Part shown: positions 56,488-64,000 of the stretch, one piece after another
Numbering within the stretch: position 1 is the first letter of the stretch
Layout of the letters: every line of letters begins with the position of its first letter
Source: Comamonadaceae bacterium
GTDB taxonomy: Bacteria; Pseudomonadota; Gammaproteobacteria; Burkholderiales; Burkholderiaceae_C
Assembly (NCBI GenBank): GCA_947454955.1
Contig: CANGLW010000005.1
Span: forward strand, 1-64,000
Reading direction: 5' to 3'
Length of the DNA: 64,000 bases
Position numbers and translations under genes: made by a program
The notes under the pieces: model-generated
What the model was told of the DNA's origin: nothing
Databases searched by the model: none
The model's input: only the letters and a program-made list of their open reading frames with translations

Positions 56488-56961
56488 TTATTTTGGGGCT
56501 TTGGCCACGCGGATTTTGCCGCCGGTGGTGATCAGCAGCACCGCATCGCCCGGGGTGAAGGTTTCGCTGCCCTTGCCTTGCACGATGGCGCGGCGCTCGC
56601 CGCCTTTGAGTTGCACCAGCAGCTCCACCGCCTCGTCTTTGGTGCTGATTTTCTCGATCGCGTTACCCACCGCCGCACCGGCCGCAGCGGCCAAGATGCC
56701 GGCCACCTGGGCTTCGCGTTGGTTGCCGCCCGCGCCGTAACCGGCCAAGCCGCCCACCACGCCACCGGTGGCCGCGCCCACGCCGCTTTGGTTACCCGAG
56801 ACGGTCACCGCGCGCACCGAGAGCACAACCGCGTCTTCCACCTTGCTCATGCGCTGGGCGTCTTCACGGCTGATGACGTCGGGGCTGCTGCTGGCGCAGC
56901 CCACCAGGCCAAGGGTCAGGGCCACAGCCAAGGCCGAGAAGGAGGTTTTCAAAGCGTTCAT
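56488..56961 (-). CDS. Glycine-zipper 2TM-domain outer-membrane lipoprotein (SlyB/Pcp-like)
   Basis: A 157-aa predicted lipoprotein: signal peptide with lipobox LVGC (Cys about residue 22), then a glycine-zipper segment GGVVGGLAGYGAGG...GILAAAAGAAVGNAIEK (about 66-105). A small C-terminal domain with GDAVLLITTGGKIRVAK completes it. The family is linked to envelope integrity; specific role unknown. Its 3' end directly meets the REP palindrome. Confidence 0.85.
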   Translation of the reverse strand: MNALKTSFSALAVALTLGLVGCASSSPDVISREDAQRMSKVEDAVVLSVRAVTVSGNQSGVGAATGGVVGGLAGYGAGGNQREAQVAGILAAAAGAAVGNAIEKISTKDEAVELLVQLKGGERRAIVQGKGSETFTPGDAVLLITTGGKIRVAKAPK

Positions 56962-57077
56962 GGGGGATTCTTTCTAAAAATTCAAGGCGCGCTGCGCACA
57001 AGGCATATTGTCGGTTACCAGCGCACAGCGCGCTTACCCAACAGCAACGCGTGACGAGCCTTCAGGTTGACTTAGGC

Positions 57078-57971
57078 TTAAGTGAGTTCAGGCAAGGCAA
57101 ACCGCGCGGCCATGGTCTCTTGCACCCCCAGCTCTTGCAAAATACTTTGCAGACGCTGAGCAGAAGCACGTTTTTTGTGACCGGTGTAGCGCGCCAAGAT
57201 CAGCTCGTTTTTCATGCTGTGTTCCCAGCCCACCAGCTCGGTCACCGTCACGGTGTAGCCCCAGGCTTCCAGGTACAAACAACGCAGCACATTGGTCACC
57301 TGGCTGCCCAGCTCACGGGTGTGCAAGGGGTGGCGCCACAGCTCAGCCAAAGGCGTGCGCGAGAGTTGCAGCGCCTTGCTGGCATTGAGCGCGCGCGCCA
57401 TCTCGGCCTGACAACAAGGCACCAGCACCATGGCTTGCGCGCGTTTTTGCAGACCAAAGGCGATGGCGTCATCGGTGGCGGTATCGCACGCATGCAAAGC
57501 GGTCACCAGGTCAATGCGATCTGGCAAAGCCTTTGACTGCGCCGATTCGGCCACGCTCAGGTTCAAAAACGACATGCGCTCAAAGCCCAGCTGCGCGGCC
57601 AAGGCCTGCGAACTGGCTACCAACTGGGCGCGGGTCTCGATGCCGTAAATATGCCCCTGCCCCAAGGCTTTAAAAAACAGGTCGTAAACGATAAAGCCCA
57701 GGTACGACTTACCCGCACCGTGGTCGGCCAGGGTGAAGCCTGTGTTGGCATCTGCAGGCGTCAACTCGCGCAGGGTTTTTTCAATAAAGCCAAACAGGTG
57801 GTAGACCTGCTTGAGCTTGCGGCGCGAATCTTGGTTGAGCTTGCCCTCACGCGTGAGGATGTGCAGCGCCTTGAGCAGCTCAATGGACTGCCCCGGGCGC
57901 AGCACCTCGGCCAAGTCGGCACCTGGGAGCGTGGCTGGGCCTTTGGATTTTTGATGGGCTTTGTTGTTCAC
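57078..57971 (-). CDS. SAM-dependent methyltransferase (Methyltransf_32-like)
   Basis: A 297-aa predicted class I methyltransferase. An N-terminal helical region (about 1-75) is followed by motif I as LADHGAGKSYLGF. ALHACDTATDDAI and the VPCCQAEM line resemble the Methyltransf_32 family (TRMT13/METTL25 relatives). The target is unknown; an RNA substrate is possible from family resemblance only. Confidence 0.75.
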   Translation of the reverse strand: MNNKAHQKSKGPATLPGADLAEVLRPGQSIELLKALHILTREGKLNQDSRRKLKQVYHLFGFIEKTLRELTPADANTGFTLADHGAGKSYLGFIVYDLFFKALGQGHIYGIETRAQLVASSQALAAQLGFERMSFLNLSVAESAQSKALPDRIDLVTALHACDTATDDAIAFGLQKRAQAMVLVPCCQAEMARALNASKALQLSRTPLAELWRHPLHTRELGSQVTNVLRCLYLEAWGYTVTVTELVGWEHSMKNELILARYTGHKKRASAQRLQSILQELGVQETMAARFALPELT

Positions 57972-58002
57972 GTGCTTAACCGGATGTTGGTGCTTAAGCG
58001 AT

Positions 58003-58557
58003 TCAGATCTTAGGTGCTTGACCTGGTAGGGTCATCAAGTCGTTCCACCCTTGCGCCCCAAGTTGCCCCATGGTGTGCATGTTGTTTTCAAAAATAGCTT
58101 CGGCCTGCGGGAAAGCTTGAACCGCGCGGTCCACGCTGGCCTCGCGCAGCAGGTGCAGTGTGGGGTAAGGGGCGCGGTTGGTGGCGTTGGTGATGTCGTC
58201 CTCGTCGGTGCCCGCAAACACAAACTGCGGATGAAAACTCGCGATCTGAAACTCACCTTCAAGCTTGCGTTTTTTCAACACACGTTCGGCACGGCCCAAA
58301 AAGTCATTGAAGTCATAAAAGTCGGCAAAGGCGTGGAGCAACACGATCAAGGTGGTGTCGCGCACATCGGCACTCAAGCCCTGCAAATCAAGCAGTTCAC
58401 GCTCCAAAATTGATAGCATCTCAGCATCATCTTGGGCGCCGCTGAAGACCCAATGGATCTGGCCCTTCACATACACCGCCTTGGCAAAGGGGCACAGGTT
58501 CAGGCCAATCACGGCCTTTTCCAGCCAGTGGGTCATGCGTTGCAGCGGCTCGTTCAT
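58003..58557 (-). CDS. DUF1415 family protein
   Basis: A 184-aa conserved protein of unknown function. The N-terminal line NLCPFAKAVYVKGQIHWVFSG with CPFAK is the family signature. PHPQFVFAGTDEDD-type sequence (here HPQFVFAGTDEDDITNATNRAPYPTLHLLREASVDRA) marks the rest. No signal peptide or membrane helix. Neighbours do not point to a role. Confidence 0.8.
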   Translation of the reverse strand: MNEPLQRMTHWLEKAVIGLNLCPFAKAVYVKGQIHWVFSGAQDDAEMLSILERELLDLQGLSADVRDTTLIVLLHAFADFYDFNDFLGRAERVLKKRKLEGEFQIASFHPQFVFAGTDEDDITNATNRAPYPTLHLLREASVDRAVQAFPQAEAIFENNMHTMGQLGAQGWNDLMTLPGQAPKI

Positions 58558-58589
58558 GGCGCTAGTCTAGGGCTTGATGGCCAGCGCAC

Positions 58590-59876
58590 TCACCGTGCTT
58601 GTTTGAGCGACGTCTGAATACGCCACGCCAACAACAAGCCCACCACACTCGCACTGCCGGTGACCAGCCAGGTCAAGTCCCAACCCCCATGCCGGCTGGC
58701 CACCCAGGCCACCAGGGGCGGGCCGGCAAACTGCCCCGCAGCCGAGAGTTGCTGCATCCACCCGACCGTCGTGGACACCGTGCTGTCATCAGGTGCCAAG
58801 CGCACAGAGAGCCAAAACAAGGTGCCGGGAATCAAACCACCCACCATCGAAAACACCAGCACGCCCGACAAACGCAAAGCCCAACTCAAGGCCTCAACCG
58901 CCGCGCCCTGCCCCATCGACCAGGGTGCGAAGGCCAAGGCTGCCCCCAAGGTCATGCTCACAAAACCGATGCGCAGCAAACGCGCTGCAGGCCAGCCGCG
59001 CGCCAAGAGCCGCCCTGAAGCCACATTGCCCAAGCCATTCACACCGGCTACCAAAGCCGTGCAAGCCGCCACAACACTGATCAGACCTGTGCCATTGGCA
59101 AAGCCCGCTTGGGCCACCATGGTGGGCAAAAAACCCACCACCGAGAGCCATTGGCTGGAGTAACAGGTGAAGGCCAGGGCCACCCACCACGGGCCAGGTG
59201 CACGCAAAGTTCGTTGCAAGCGCTGCTTCCAAGTTTGTAGCACCGAGGGTTGATTCGGGTTGGCCAAAACAGGCTTTTGAGCTTGATCAATCGCAGGCCG
59301 TGTCGATGGGTGATCTGGAGGCACCACCCGCGCAATCACCAGCGCCATGGCCCCACTCAAGGCCCCCAAACTCACCCACCACGCTTGCCATCCGCCCCAA
59401 GCCATGAGGGCCGGCCCCAGCAACAGCGCCAGCGCCGCACCGGTGGGCATGTAAGTGCCCCACAACCCCAAGGTGATGCTCAAACGCTCGGGCTGCACCA
59501 GGCGGCGAATCAGCCCGGGTGCGGGCATGGCCACCAGCAAAAAGCCCAAGCCCTCGATGCCACGCAGCAGCAGCAAGTCTTGCGCGTCCCGCGCCACAGC
59601 GCCCAAGTTGGAAGCGGATGCCAAGATGCCCAAGCCCCACAACAAGCTGCGGCGCAAACCCAAGCCATCCGCCAGCAAGCCAATGAACAAACCCAGCGCC
59701 ATGCCAGCCAGTTGCACGGTGGAGAGCAAAAACCCGGCTTGCAAAAGCGTGACGCCCAAGGCCTCACGCAAGACCGGCACCGCAGGCGAGAGCTTGCCCA
59801 CGTGCAGGGCGGCACTCACCCCCGCCAGCACCACCCAGGTGGCGGGATTGAGTCCTGATTTTTTAGCTGCGCTCAT
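58590..59876 (-). CDS. Major facilitator superfamily transporter
   Basis: A 428-aa membrane protein with about 12 hydrophobic segments in two halves and a charged central loop (about 195-230). The LFIGLLADGLGLRRSLLWG line between helices 2 and 3 is the MFS loop motif. It resembles CynX/NimT-type or other drug/anion MFS members; substrate unknown. ATG 59876 is preferred over an in-frame TTG upstream. It follows dgt by 31 bp. Confidence 0.85.
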   Translation of the reverse strand: MSAAKKSGLNPATWVVLAGVSAALHVGKLSPAVPVLREALGVTLLQAGFLLSTVQLAGMALGLFIGLLADGLGLRRSLLWGLGILASASNLGAVARDAQDLLLLRGIEGLGFLLVAMPAPGLIRRLVQPERLSITLGLWGTYMPTGAALALLLGPALMAWGGWQAWWVSLGALSGAMALVIARVVPPDHPSTRPAIDQAQKPVLANPNQPSVLQTWKQRLQRTLRAPGPWWVALAFTCYSSQWLSVVGFLPTMVAQAGFANGTGLISVVAACTALVAGVNGLGNVASGRLLARGWPAARLLRIGFVSMTLGAALAFAPWSMGQGAAVEALSWALRLSGVLVFSMVGGLIPGTLFWLSVRLAPDDSTVSTTVGWMQQLSAAGQFAGPPLVAWVASRHGGWDLTWLVTGSASVVGLLLAWRIQTSLKQAR

Positions 59877-59907
59877 GACAAGCTCTGGCGCTTCATCCAA
59901 GGCAAGC

Positions 59908-61071
59908 TCATGCGAGCAGTTGCTGACCGGTCAAGCGCGCGTGTTCGCGCGAGGCGAAGCGGTCGGTCATGCCGGCGATGTAATCGGCCACTTGGCGCGC
60001 CACACTCAGCTCGGCTTGCGCTGTTAAGGGCGTGGGCCGCGCGGGCAAGGTCTGCGGGGCGTCCATGTAAGCCGCGAACAAATCGGCGATGACCTGTTGC
60101 GCCTGACCGGTGGTGTGCATGACCTGCGGGTGGCGATAAAGGTTGCGCAGCAAAAAACTTTTGAGCACCTGCGATTTCTCGCGCATGGCCTCAGAAAATC
60201 CGATGAGTGGGGATAACCAACGCGCCGCATCGGCAGACGCCGGCGCAGCGGCTTGCAGGGCGGCGCTGCTCGCGGCAATCACGTCGTACACCTGTTCGCT
60301 GAGCATGCGGCGGATGGTTTCGTACAAGAGCCGCCTGCCCTGCGAGGCGTCTTCGAGCTGCGGGTATTGCGCCAGGGTGGCGCGGCGTTGTTCGTCGAAC
60401 AAGGGCACCTCTTGCAGCTGCGCCAGGGTGATGAGACCGGAGCGCACACCGTCGTCGATGTCGTGCGCGTTGTAGGCAATCTCATCAGCCAGGTTGCACA
60501 ACTGCGCTTCGATTGAGGGTTGGGTGCGGTCTAAAAAACGCTGGGCCACGCCACCGGGCTCTTGCGCGTTGAGGGCCTGCGCGTTGGCGCGCGAGCAATG
60601 CTTCAACACACCCTCGCGCGTCTCGAACGTGAGGTTCAGGCCATCGAACTGCGGGTAACGGGTTTCCAGCACATCGACCACGCGCAGGCTTTGCAGGTTG
60701 TGCTCGAACCCACCGAAGGGCGCCATGCACGCATTCAGCGCGTCTTGCCCGGCATGGCCAAAAGGCGTGTGGCCCAGGTCGTGCGCGAGGGCGATGGCTT
60801 CCACCAGGTCTTCGTTCAAATGCAGCGCACGCGCAATCGATCGACCCAGTTGCGCGACCTCGAGTGAGTGGGTCAGGCGTGTGCGAAACAAATCGCCTTC
60901 GTGGTTCAGAAACACCTGGGTTTTGTACACCAAGCGCCTGAAAGCCGAGGAGTGCACGATGCGGTCGCGGTCGCGCTGAAAGTCGGTGCGGGTGGGGGCA
61001 GACACTTCAGCAAAACGCCGCCCGCGGGTGTTCTGCGGGTCGCAGGCGTAGGGGGCGAGGATAGCCGTCAC
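59908..61071 (-). CDS. dgt: Deoxyguanosinetriphosphate triphosphohydrolase-like protein
   Basis: An HD-domain dNTP triphosphohydrolase of 387 aa, splitting dNTPs to deoxynucleoside and tripolyphosphate. Metal ligands are visible in FRTRLTHSLEVAQ (H), LAHDLGHTPFGHAG (HD) and ADEIAYNAHDIDDG (D). RDRIVHSSAFRRLVYKTQV is the typical N-terminal line. It follows aroB, the usual betaproteobacterial order aroK-aroB-dgt. Confidence 0.93.
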   Translation of the reverse strand: MTAILAPYACDPQNTRGRRFAEVSAPTRTDFQRDRDRIVHSSAFRRLVYKTQVFLNHEGDLFRTRLTHSLEVAQLGRSIARALHLNEDLVEAIALAHDLGHTPFGHAGQDALNACMAPFGGFEHNLQSLRVVDVLETRYPQFDGLNLTFETREGVLKHCSRANAQALNAQEPGGVAQRFLDRTQPSIEAQLCNLADEIAYNAHDIDDGVRSGLITLAQLQEVPLFDEQRRATLAQYPQLEDASQGRRLLYETIRRMLSEQVYDVIAASSAALQAAAPASADAARWLSPLIGFSEAMREKSQVLKSFLLRNLYRHPQVMHTTGQAQQVIADLFAAYMDAPQTLPARPTPLTAQAELSVARQVADYIAGMTDRFASREHARLTGQQLLA

Positions 61072-61125
61072 ATCAGCACCTAGGCTTGATATGTTCTAGA
61101 TGACATGCTCTCAAAAAATGAGCCA

Positions 61126-62217
61126 TCACGCACAGCAAGCATCAATCACTTCGCGTACCAGCGCATCTGGCGCGCCACGCACCACCGCTTGGCCAGGCCC
61201 GTCGATCAACACAAATTTGATGTCACCCGCCTCGGCTTTTTTATCTACGCGCATGAACTCAAGGTAACGCCCTGCGTTGTCTTTGGCATCGAGCACCGGG
61301 CCGCGGGTGGGCAACTTCGCGCGGGCAATCAGCGCGGTCAAACGCTGCACAAAAGCAGCGTCCACCAAACCCAAACGCTGCGAGAGCGTGGCGGCCATCA
61401 CCATGCCGCAACCCACCGCCTCGCCGTGCAACCAAGCGCCGTAGCCCATGCCCGCCTCAATGGCATGGCCAAAGGTGTGGCCGAAATTCAAAATCGCGCG
61501 CAAGCCGGCCTCGCGTTCGTCTTGGCCCACCACATGCGCTTTGATTTCGCAGCTGCGCTTGACCGCGTGGGCTAAGGCGTCGACCTGCCTGGTCATGAGC
61601 GCGTCCATGTTCGCCTCGAGCCAATCGAGCAAAGCCATGTCGGCGATCGGGCCGTACTTGATGACCTCGGCCAGGCCCGCGCTCAGCTCGCGCTCGGGCA
61701 GGGTTTGGAGCGAACTCAAATCACAAATCACGCGCTGGGGTTGGTAAAACGCACCAATCATGTTTTTGCCCAGCGGGTGGTTGATGGCGGTTTTGCCACC
61801 CACCGACGAGTCCACCTGCGCCAAGAGCGTGGTGGGCACCTGCACAAAGGGCACGCCACGCATGAAGCTGGCCGCGGCAAAGCCGGTCATGTCGCCCACC
61901 ACCCCACCACCGAGCGCAAACAGCACGGTTTTGCGGTCGCAGCCGTGGCCCAGCAGGGCATCGAAAATCAGGTTCAGCGTTTCCCAGTTTTTATAGGCCT
62001 CGCCATCGGGCAAAGCCACCAGGTGCACCTTGGGGTAATGCGGCTGCAACGCGTTTTGCAGGGCCGCGGCGTAAATCGGTGCCACGGTGGTGTTGCTGAC
62101 GATGAGCGCTTGCGAGGCGCGCGGCAGATTAGCAAAGGTCTCGGGTTTGCCTAACAGGCCGCTGCCGATCTCGATCGGGTAGCTGCGCTCATCAAGTTGA
62201 ATGTGAACCGTGGTCAT
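61126..62217 (-). CDS. aroB: 3-dehydroquinate synthase
   Basis: NAD- and zinc-dependent cyclase, second step of the shikimate pathway. The 363-aa protein has [45 protein letters not shown] and the metal-binding [12 protein letters not shown] stretch with [10 protein letters not shown]. It overlaps aroK by 4 bp. Confidence 0.96.
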   Translation of the reverse strand: MTTVHIQLDERSYPIEIGSGLLGKPETFANLPRASQALIVSNTTVAPIYAAALQNALQPHYPKVHLVALPDGEAYKNWETLNLIFDALLGHGCDRKTVLFALGGGVVGDMTGFAAASFMRGVPFVQVPTTLLAQVDSSVGGKTAINHPLGKNMIGAFYQPQRVICDLSSLQTLPERELSAGLAEVIKYGPIADMALLDWLEANMDALMTRQVDALAHAVKRSCEIKAHVVGQDEREAGLRAILNFGHTFGHAIEAGMGYGAWLHGEAVGCGMVMAATLSQRLGLVDAAFVQRLTALIARAKLPTRGPVLDAKDNAGRYLEFMRVDKKAEAGDIKFVLIDGPGQAVVRGAPDALVREVIDACCA

Positions 62218-62762
62218 GGTGTGCGGTGTGTGGAAGCAGGGTGGGCCCGCGGGATCACGCGGTCGCGCTCGAGCTGCGCAATGATTTGATGCACCAAACC
62301 CGAGACGGTGGGGCGCCCGGTTTCAAGCACATGGTGCGCGGCCTCGCGGTACAGCGGGTCGCGTTTGGTGTGCAGGTCGCGCAAGCGCGCCAAGGGGTCG
62401 GCCACTTGCAAGAGGGGCCGGTTGGTGTCGTGCCGCAAACGGCGGATGAGTTCTTCAGGCAGCGAGCGCAGGTAAAACACCCGGCCGCGGCGCAGGGCCT
62501 GGCGGTTGACCGGACGCAGCACCGAGCCGCCGCCCGAGGACAGCACCCCGTCGTGCGTGAGGGTGAGGTCTTCGATCACCTCGGACTCGATGTCGCGAAA
62601 ACGATCTTCACCTTCGCGCTCGAAAAATTCGCGGATCGAGCAGCCCAGGCGCTCTTCAATCACGTGGTCGGAATCGACAAAAGACACACCGAGGCGACGC
62701 GCCAACTGGCGACCGATGGTGGTTTTGCCTGATCCGGGCAGGCCAACAAGACAAACAAGCAC
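62214..62762 (-). CDS. aroK: Shikimate kinase
   Basis: Phosphorylates shikimate with ATP. The 182-aa protein has P-loop [15 protein letters not shown] (8-22), [10 protein letters not shown] with shikimate-binding Asp, [17 protein letters not shown]-like RFRDIESE, and SSGGGSVLR. It sits after pilQ and before aroB, the classic pilMNOPQ-aroK-aroB order. Confidence 0.95.
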   Translation of the reverse strand: MLVCLVGLPGSGKTTIGRQLARRLGVSFVDSDHVIEERLGCSIREFFEREGEDRFRDIESEVIEDLTLTHDGVLSSGGGSVLRPVNRQALRRGRVFYLRSLPEELIRRLRHDTNRPLLQVADPLARLRDLHTKRDPLYREAAHHVLETGRPTVSGLVHQIIAQLERDRVIPRAHPASTHRTP

Positions 62763-62819
62763 GCGTGAAGAAAGGTTCAGCCAGGGGCCGCAGGTGGGAA
62801 CCCATGGGAAGCCCCAGGG

Positions 62820-64000
62820 TTATCGAGCCACCATTTTAGGCGTGATGAAGACCAGCATCTCTTTCTTCTCCGAGGCGCGCACCTGGCTCTTGAACAGGCG
62901 CCCCAAGCCTGGAAGGTCGCCAAAGAAAGGCACCTTGTTCTCGGTGGTGATTTCGTTCATGGTGAAGATGCCGCCAATCACCACCGTGCCGCCGTTGTCC
63001 ACCAGCACCTGGGTGCGGATGTGTTTGGTGTCGATGGCATACCCCGCGGTGGTGAGTTGCCCCACCGAGTCTTTGTTGATGTCGAGCTCCAAAATCAGCC
63101 CGCCCTCGGGGGTGATTTGCGGCGTGACCTCCAGCACCAAATTGGCTTTGCGAAAGGCAATGGCGGTGGCGCCACTGGCCGAAGCCACCTGGTAAGGCAG
63201 CTCGGTGCCCTGCTCGATCACCGCCTTGACCTTGTCGGCCGTGACCACCCGCGGGCTGGAGACAATTTTGCCTTTGCCATCGGCCTCCAGGGCCGAGAGC
63301 TCCAGGTTCAAAAACCGCGCTGCGCCTTCTCCAAAAATCGACACCGCAAACACGCCCGCTGCACCACTGACCGGCAGGTTCACCAGGTTGCCACCGGCCA
63401 CACCCGCGGCGGTAGCGCTGTAACTGCCACCCACTTGCAGGCCACCCACACTGCTGGCATCGGGCGCGGCCGAGCCACCGCCCAGCCTGGCGCCCAGCGC
63501 TTTGCTGAAGGTGTCTGAGGCCTCGACAATGCGCGCCTCAATCAGCACCTGGCGCACCGGAATGTCAATTTGCCGCACGAGGGCAGCCACCTGTTGCAAA
63601 CGCTGCGTGGTGTCGGTCACAAACAGCTGGTTGGTGCGCACCTCGCCAATCGCACTGCCGCGCGCAGACAGCAAACGTGCTGAGGCATTCACCGGCAAGG
63701 CTGCGCTGCCCAAGGCGGCCACGCCCAGCAACTGGCGCGCCACATCTTGCGCTTTGGCGTAATTGAGGACAAAGGTCTGGGTGCGCAAGGGCTCGATGGC
63801 ATCGAGCGCCAAAGCCGATTCGCGCTCGAGCTTTTCGCGCGCCAAAATCTCATCACGCGGAGCGATCCACATCACATTGCCGCTGCGCCGCATGCCCAGG
63901 CCTTTGGCTTGCAAGATGATGTCCAGCGCCTGGTCCCAGGGCACATCGTTCAAGCGCAGCGTGACTTGGCCGGTCACAGAATCAGAAGCCACCACATTGA
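62820..64000 (-). CDS. pilQ: Type IV pilus secretin PilQ (C-terminal part; cut by window)
   Basis: Outer-membrane ring through which pili pass. The stop is at 62820 and the frame is open to the window end, so the AMIN/N0 N-terminal part lies outside. Visible are the STN/N1-type domains (RLNDVPWDQALDIILQAKGLG and RQVLIEARIVEAS) and the secretin core with VAPQITPEGG-type VTPQITPEGGLILELDINKDS and GGTVVIGGIF. It ends PGLGRLFKSQ...KKEMLVFITPKMV, standard for PilQ. Confidence 0.95.
   Translation of the reverse strand, partial: NVVASDSVTGQVTLRLNDVPWDQALDIILQAKGLGMRRSGNVMWIAPRDEILAREKLERESALALDAIEPLRTQTFVLNYAKAQDVARQLLGVAALGSAALPVNASARLLSARGSAIGEVRTNQLFVTDTTQRLQQVAALVRQIDIPVRQVLIEARIVEASDTFSKALGARLGGGSAAPDASSVGGLQVGGSYSATAAGVAGGNLVNLPVSGAAGVFAVSIFGEGAARFLNLELSALEADGKGKIVSSPRVVTADKVKAVIEQGTELPYQVASASGATAIAFRKANLVLEVTPQITPEGGLILELDINKDSVGQLTTAGYAIDTKHIRTQVLVDNGGTVVIGGIFTMNEITTENKVPFFGDLPGLGRLFKSQVRASEKKEMLVFITPKMVAR

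Overview
The window is chromosomal DNA of a betaproteobacterium, most likely a Comamonadaceae member of the order Burkholderiales (Rhodoferax/Limnohabitans/Acidovorax-like). The basis is gene order (pilBCD-coaE-zapD-yacG; pilQ-aroK-aroB-dgt; mla-ABC-bolA-murA-his-tat; petABC-sspAB), GC-rich coding with many 4-bp start/stop overlaps, and short intergenic repeats of a kind I recall from this family. Genus is not resolvable by eye. Coding density is very high; I see no prophage, CRISPR array, rRNA operon or plasmid/ICE genes.

Layout. 1-4874 (+): type IV pilus assembly genes pilB (cut by the window edge), pilC and pilD, then coaE, zapD and yacG. 4932-11422 (-): mutT, a DUF815 ATPase, argJ, secA and an M23 peptidase, with a dciA-like gene diverging at 11441. 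11768-14211 (-): three tandem Crp/Fnr-like regulators. 14491-24982: an accessory catabolic island. A hydrolase/SDR/aldehyde dehydrogenase operon (-) diverges from a five-component Liv-type ABC importer (+) that carries a second SDR inside it, and a type I Baeyer-Villiger monooxygenase (-) closes the island. 24983-25380: a structured, apparently non-coding stretch with two intrinsic terminators and a tRNA-Thr. 25393-31650 (-): sspB, sspA, petCBA, pdxA, a Nif3-family gene and a YkgJ-family gene. 31685-32830 (+): a membrane-anchored HtrA protease. 32867-49162 (-): a long same-strand housekeeping block: tatCBA, hinT, his genes, murA, a BolA-like gene, an ABC-2 exporter and the mla lipid-transport genes. 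49269-55513 (-): gltD and gltB. 55580-56487: a REP-associated transposase between inverted palindromes. 56488-62762 (-): glycine-zipper lipoprotein, methyltransferase, DUF1415, MFS, dgt, aroB, aroK. 62820-64000 (-): the C-terminal part of pilQ.

Functional links. The Tat translocase genes lie in the same window as likely Tat cargo (the Rieske protein and the ABC binding protein). The his block holds hisG, D, C, B, H, A, F, I and E but only the short form of hisG, so a hisZ is expected elsewhere. mlaA sits inside the mlaFEDCB operon.

The best candidates for something undescribed are the 14.5-25.0 kb island, whose enzyme set (Baeyer-Villiger monooxygenase, carboxylesterase, two alcohol-dehydrogenase-type SDRs, aldehyde dehydrogenase) matches the logic of cyclic or linear ketone breakdown, and the structured RNA candidate just upstream of its monooxygenase. 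Both are hypotheses from sequence reading alone; no search or folding program was run.
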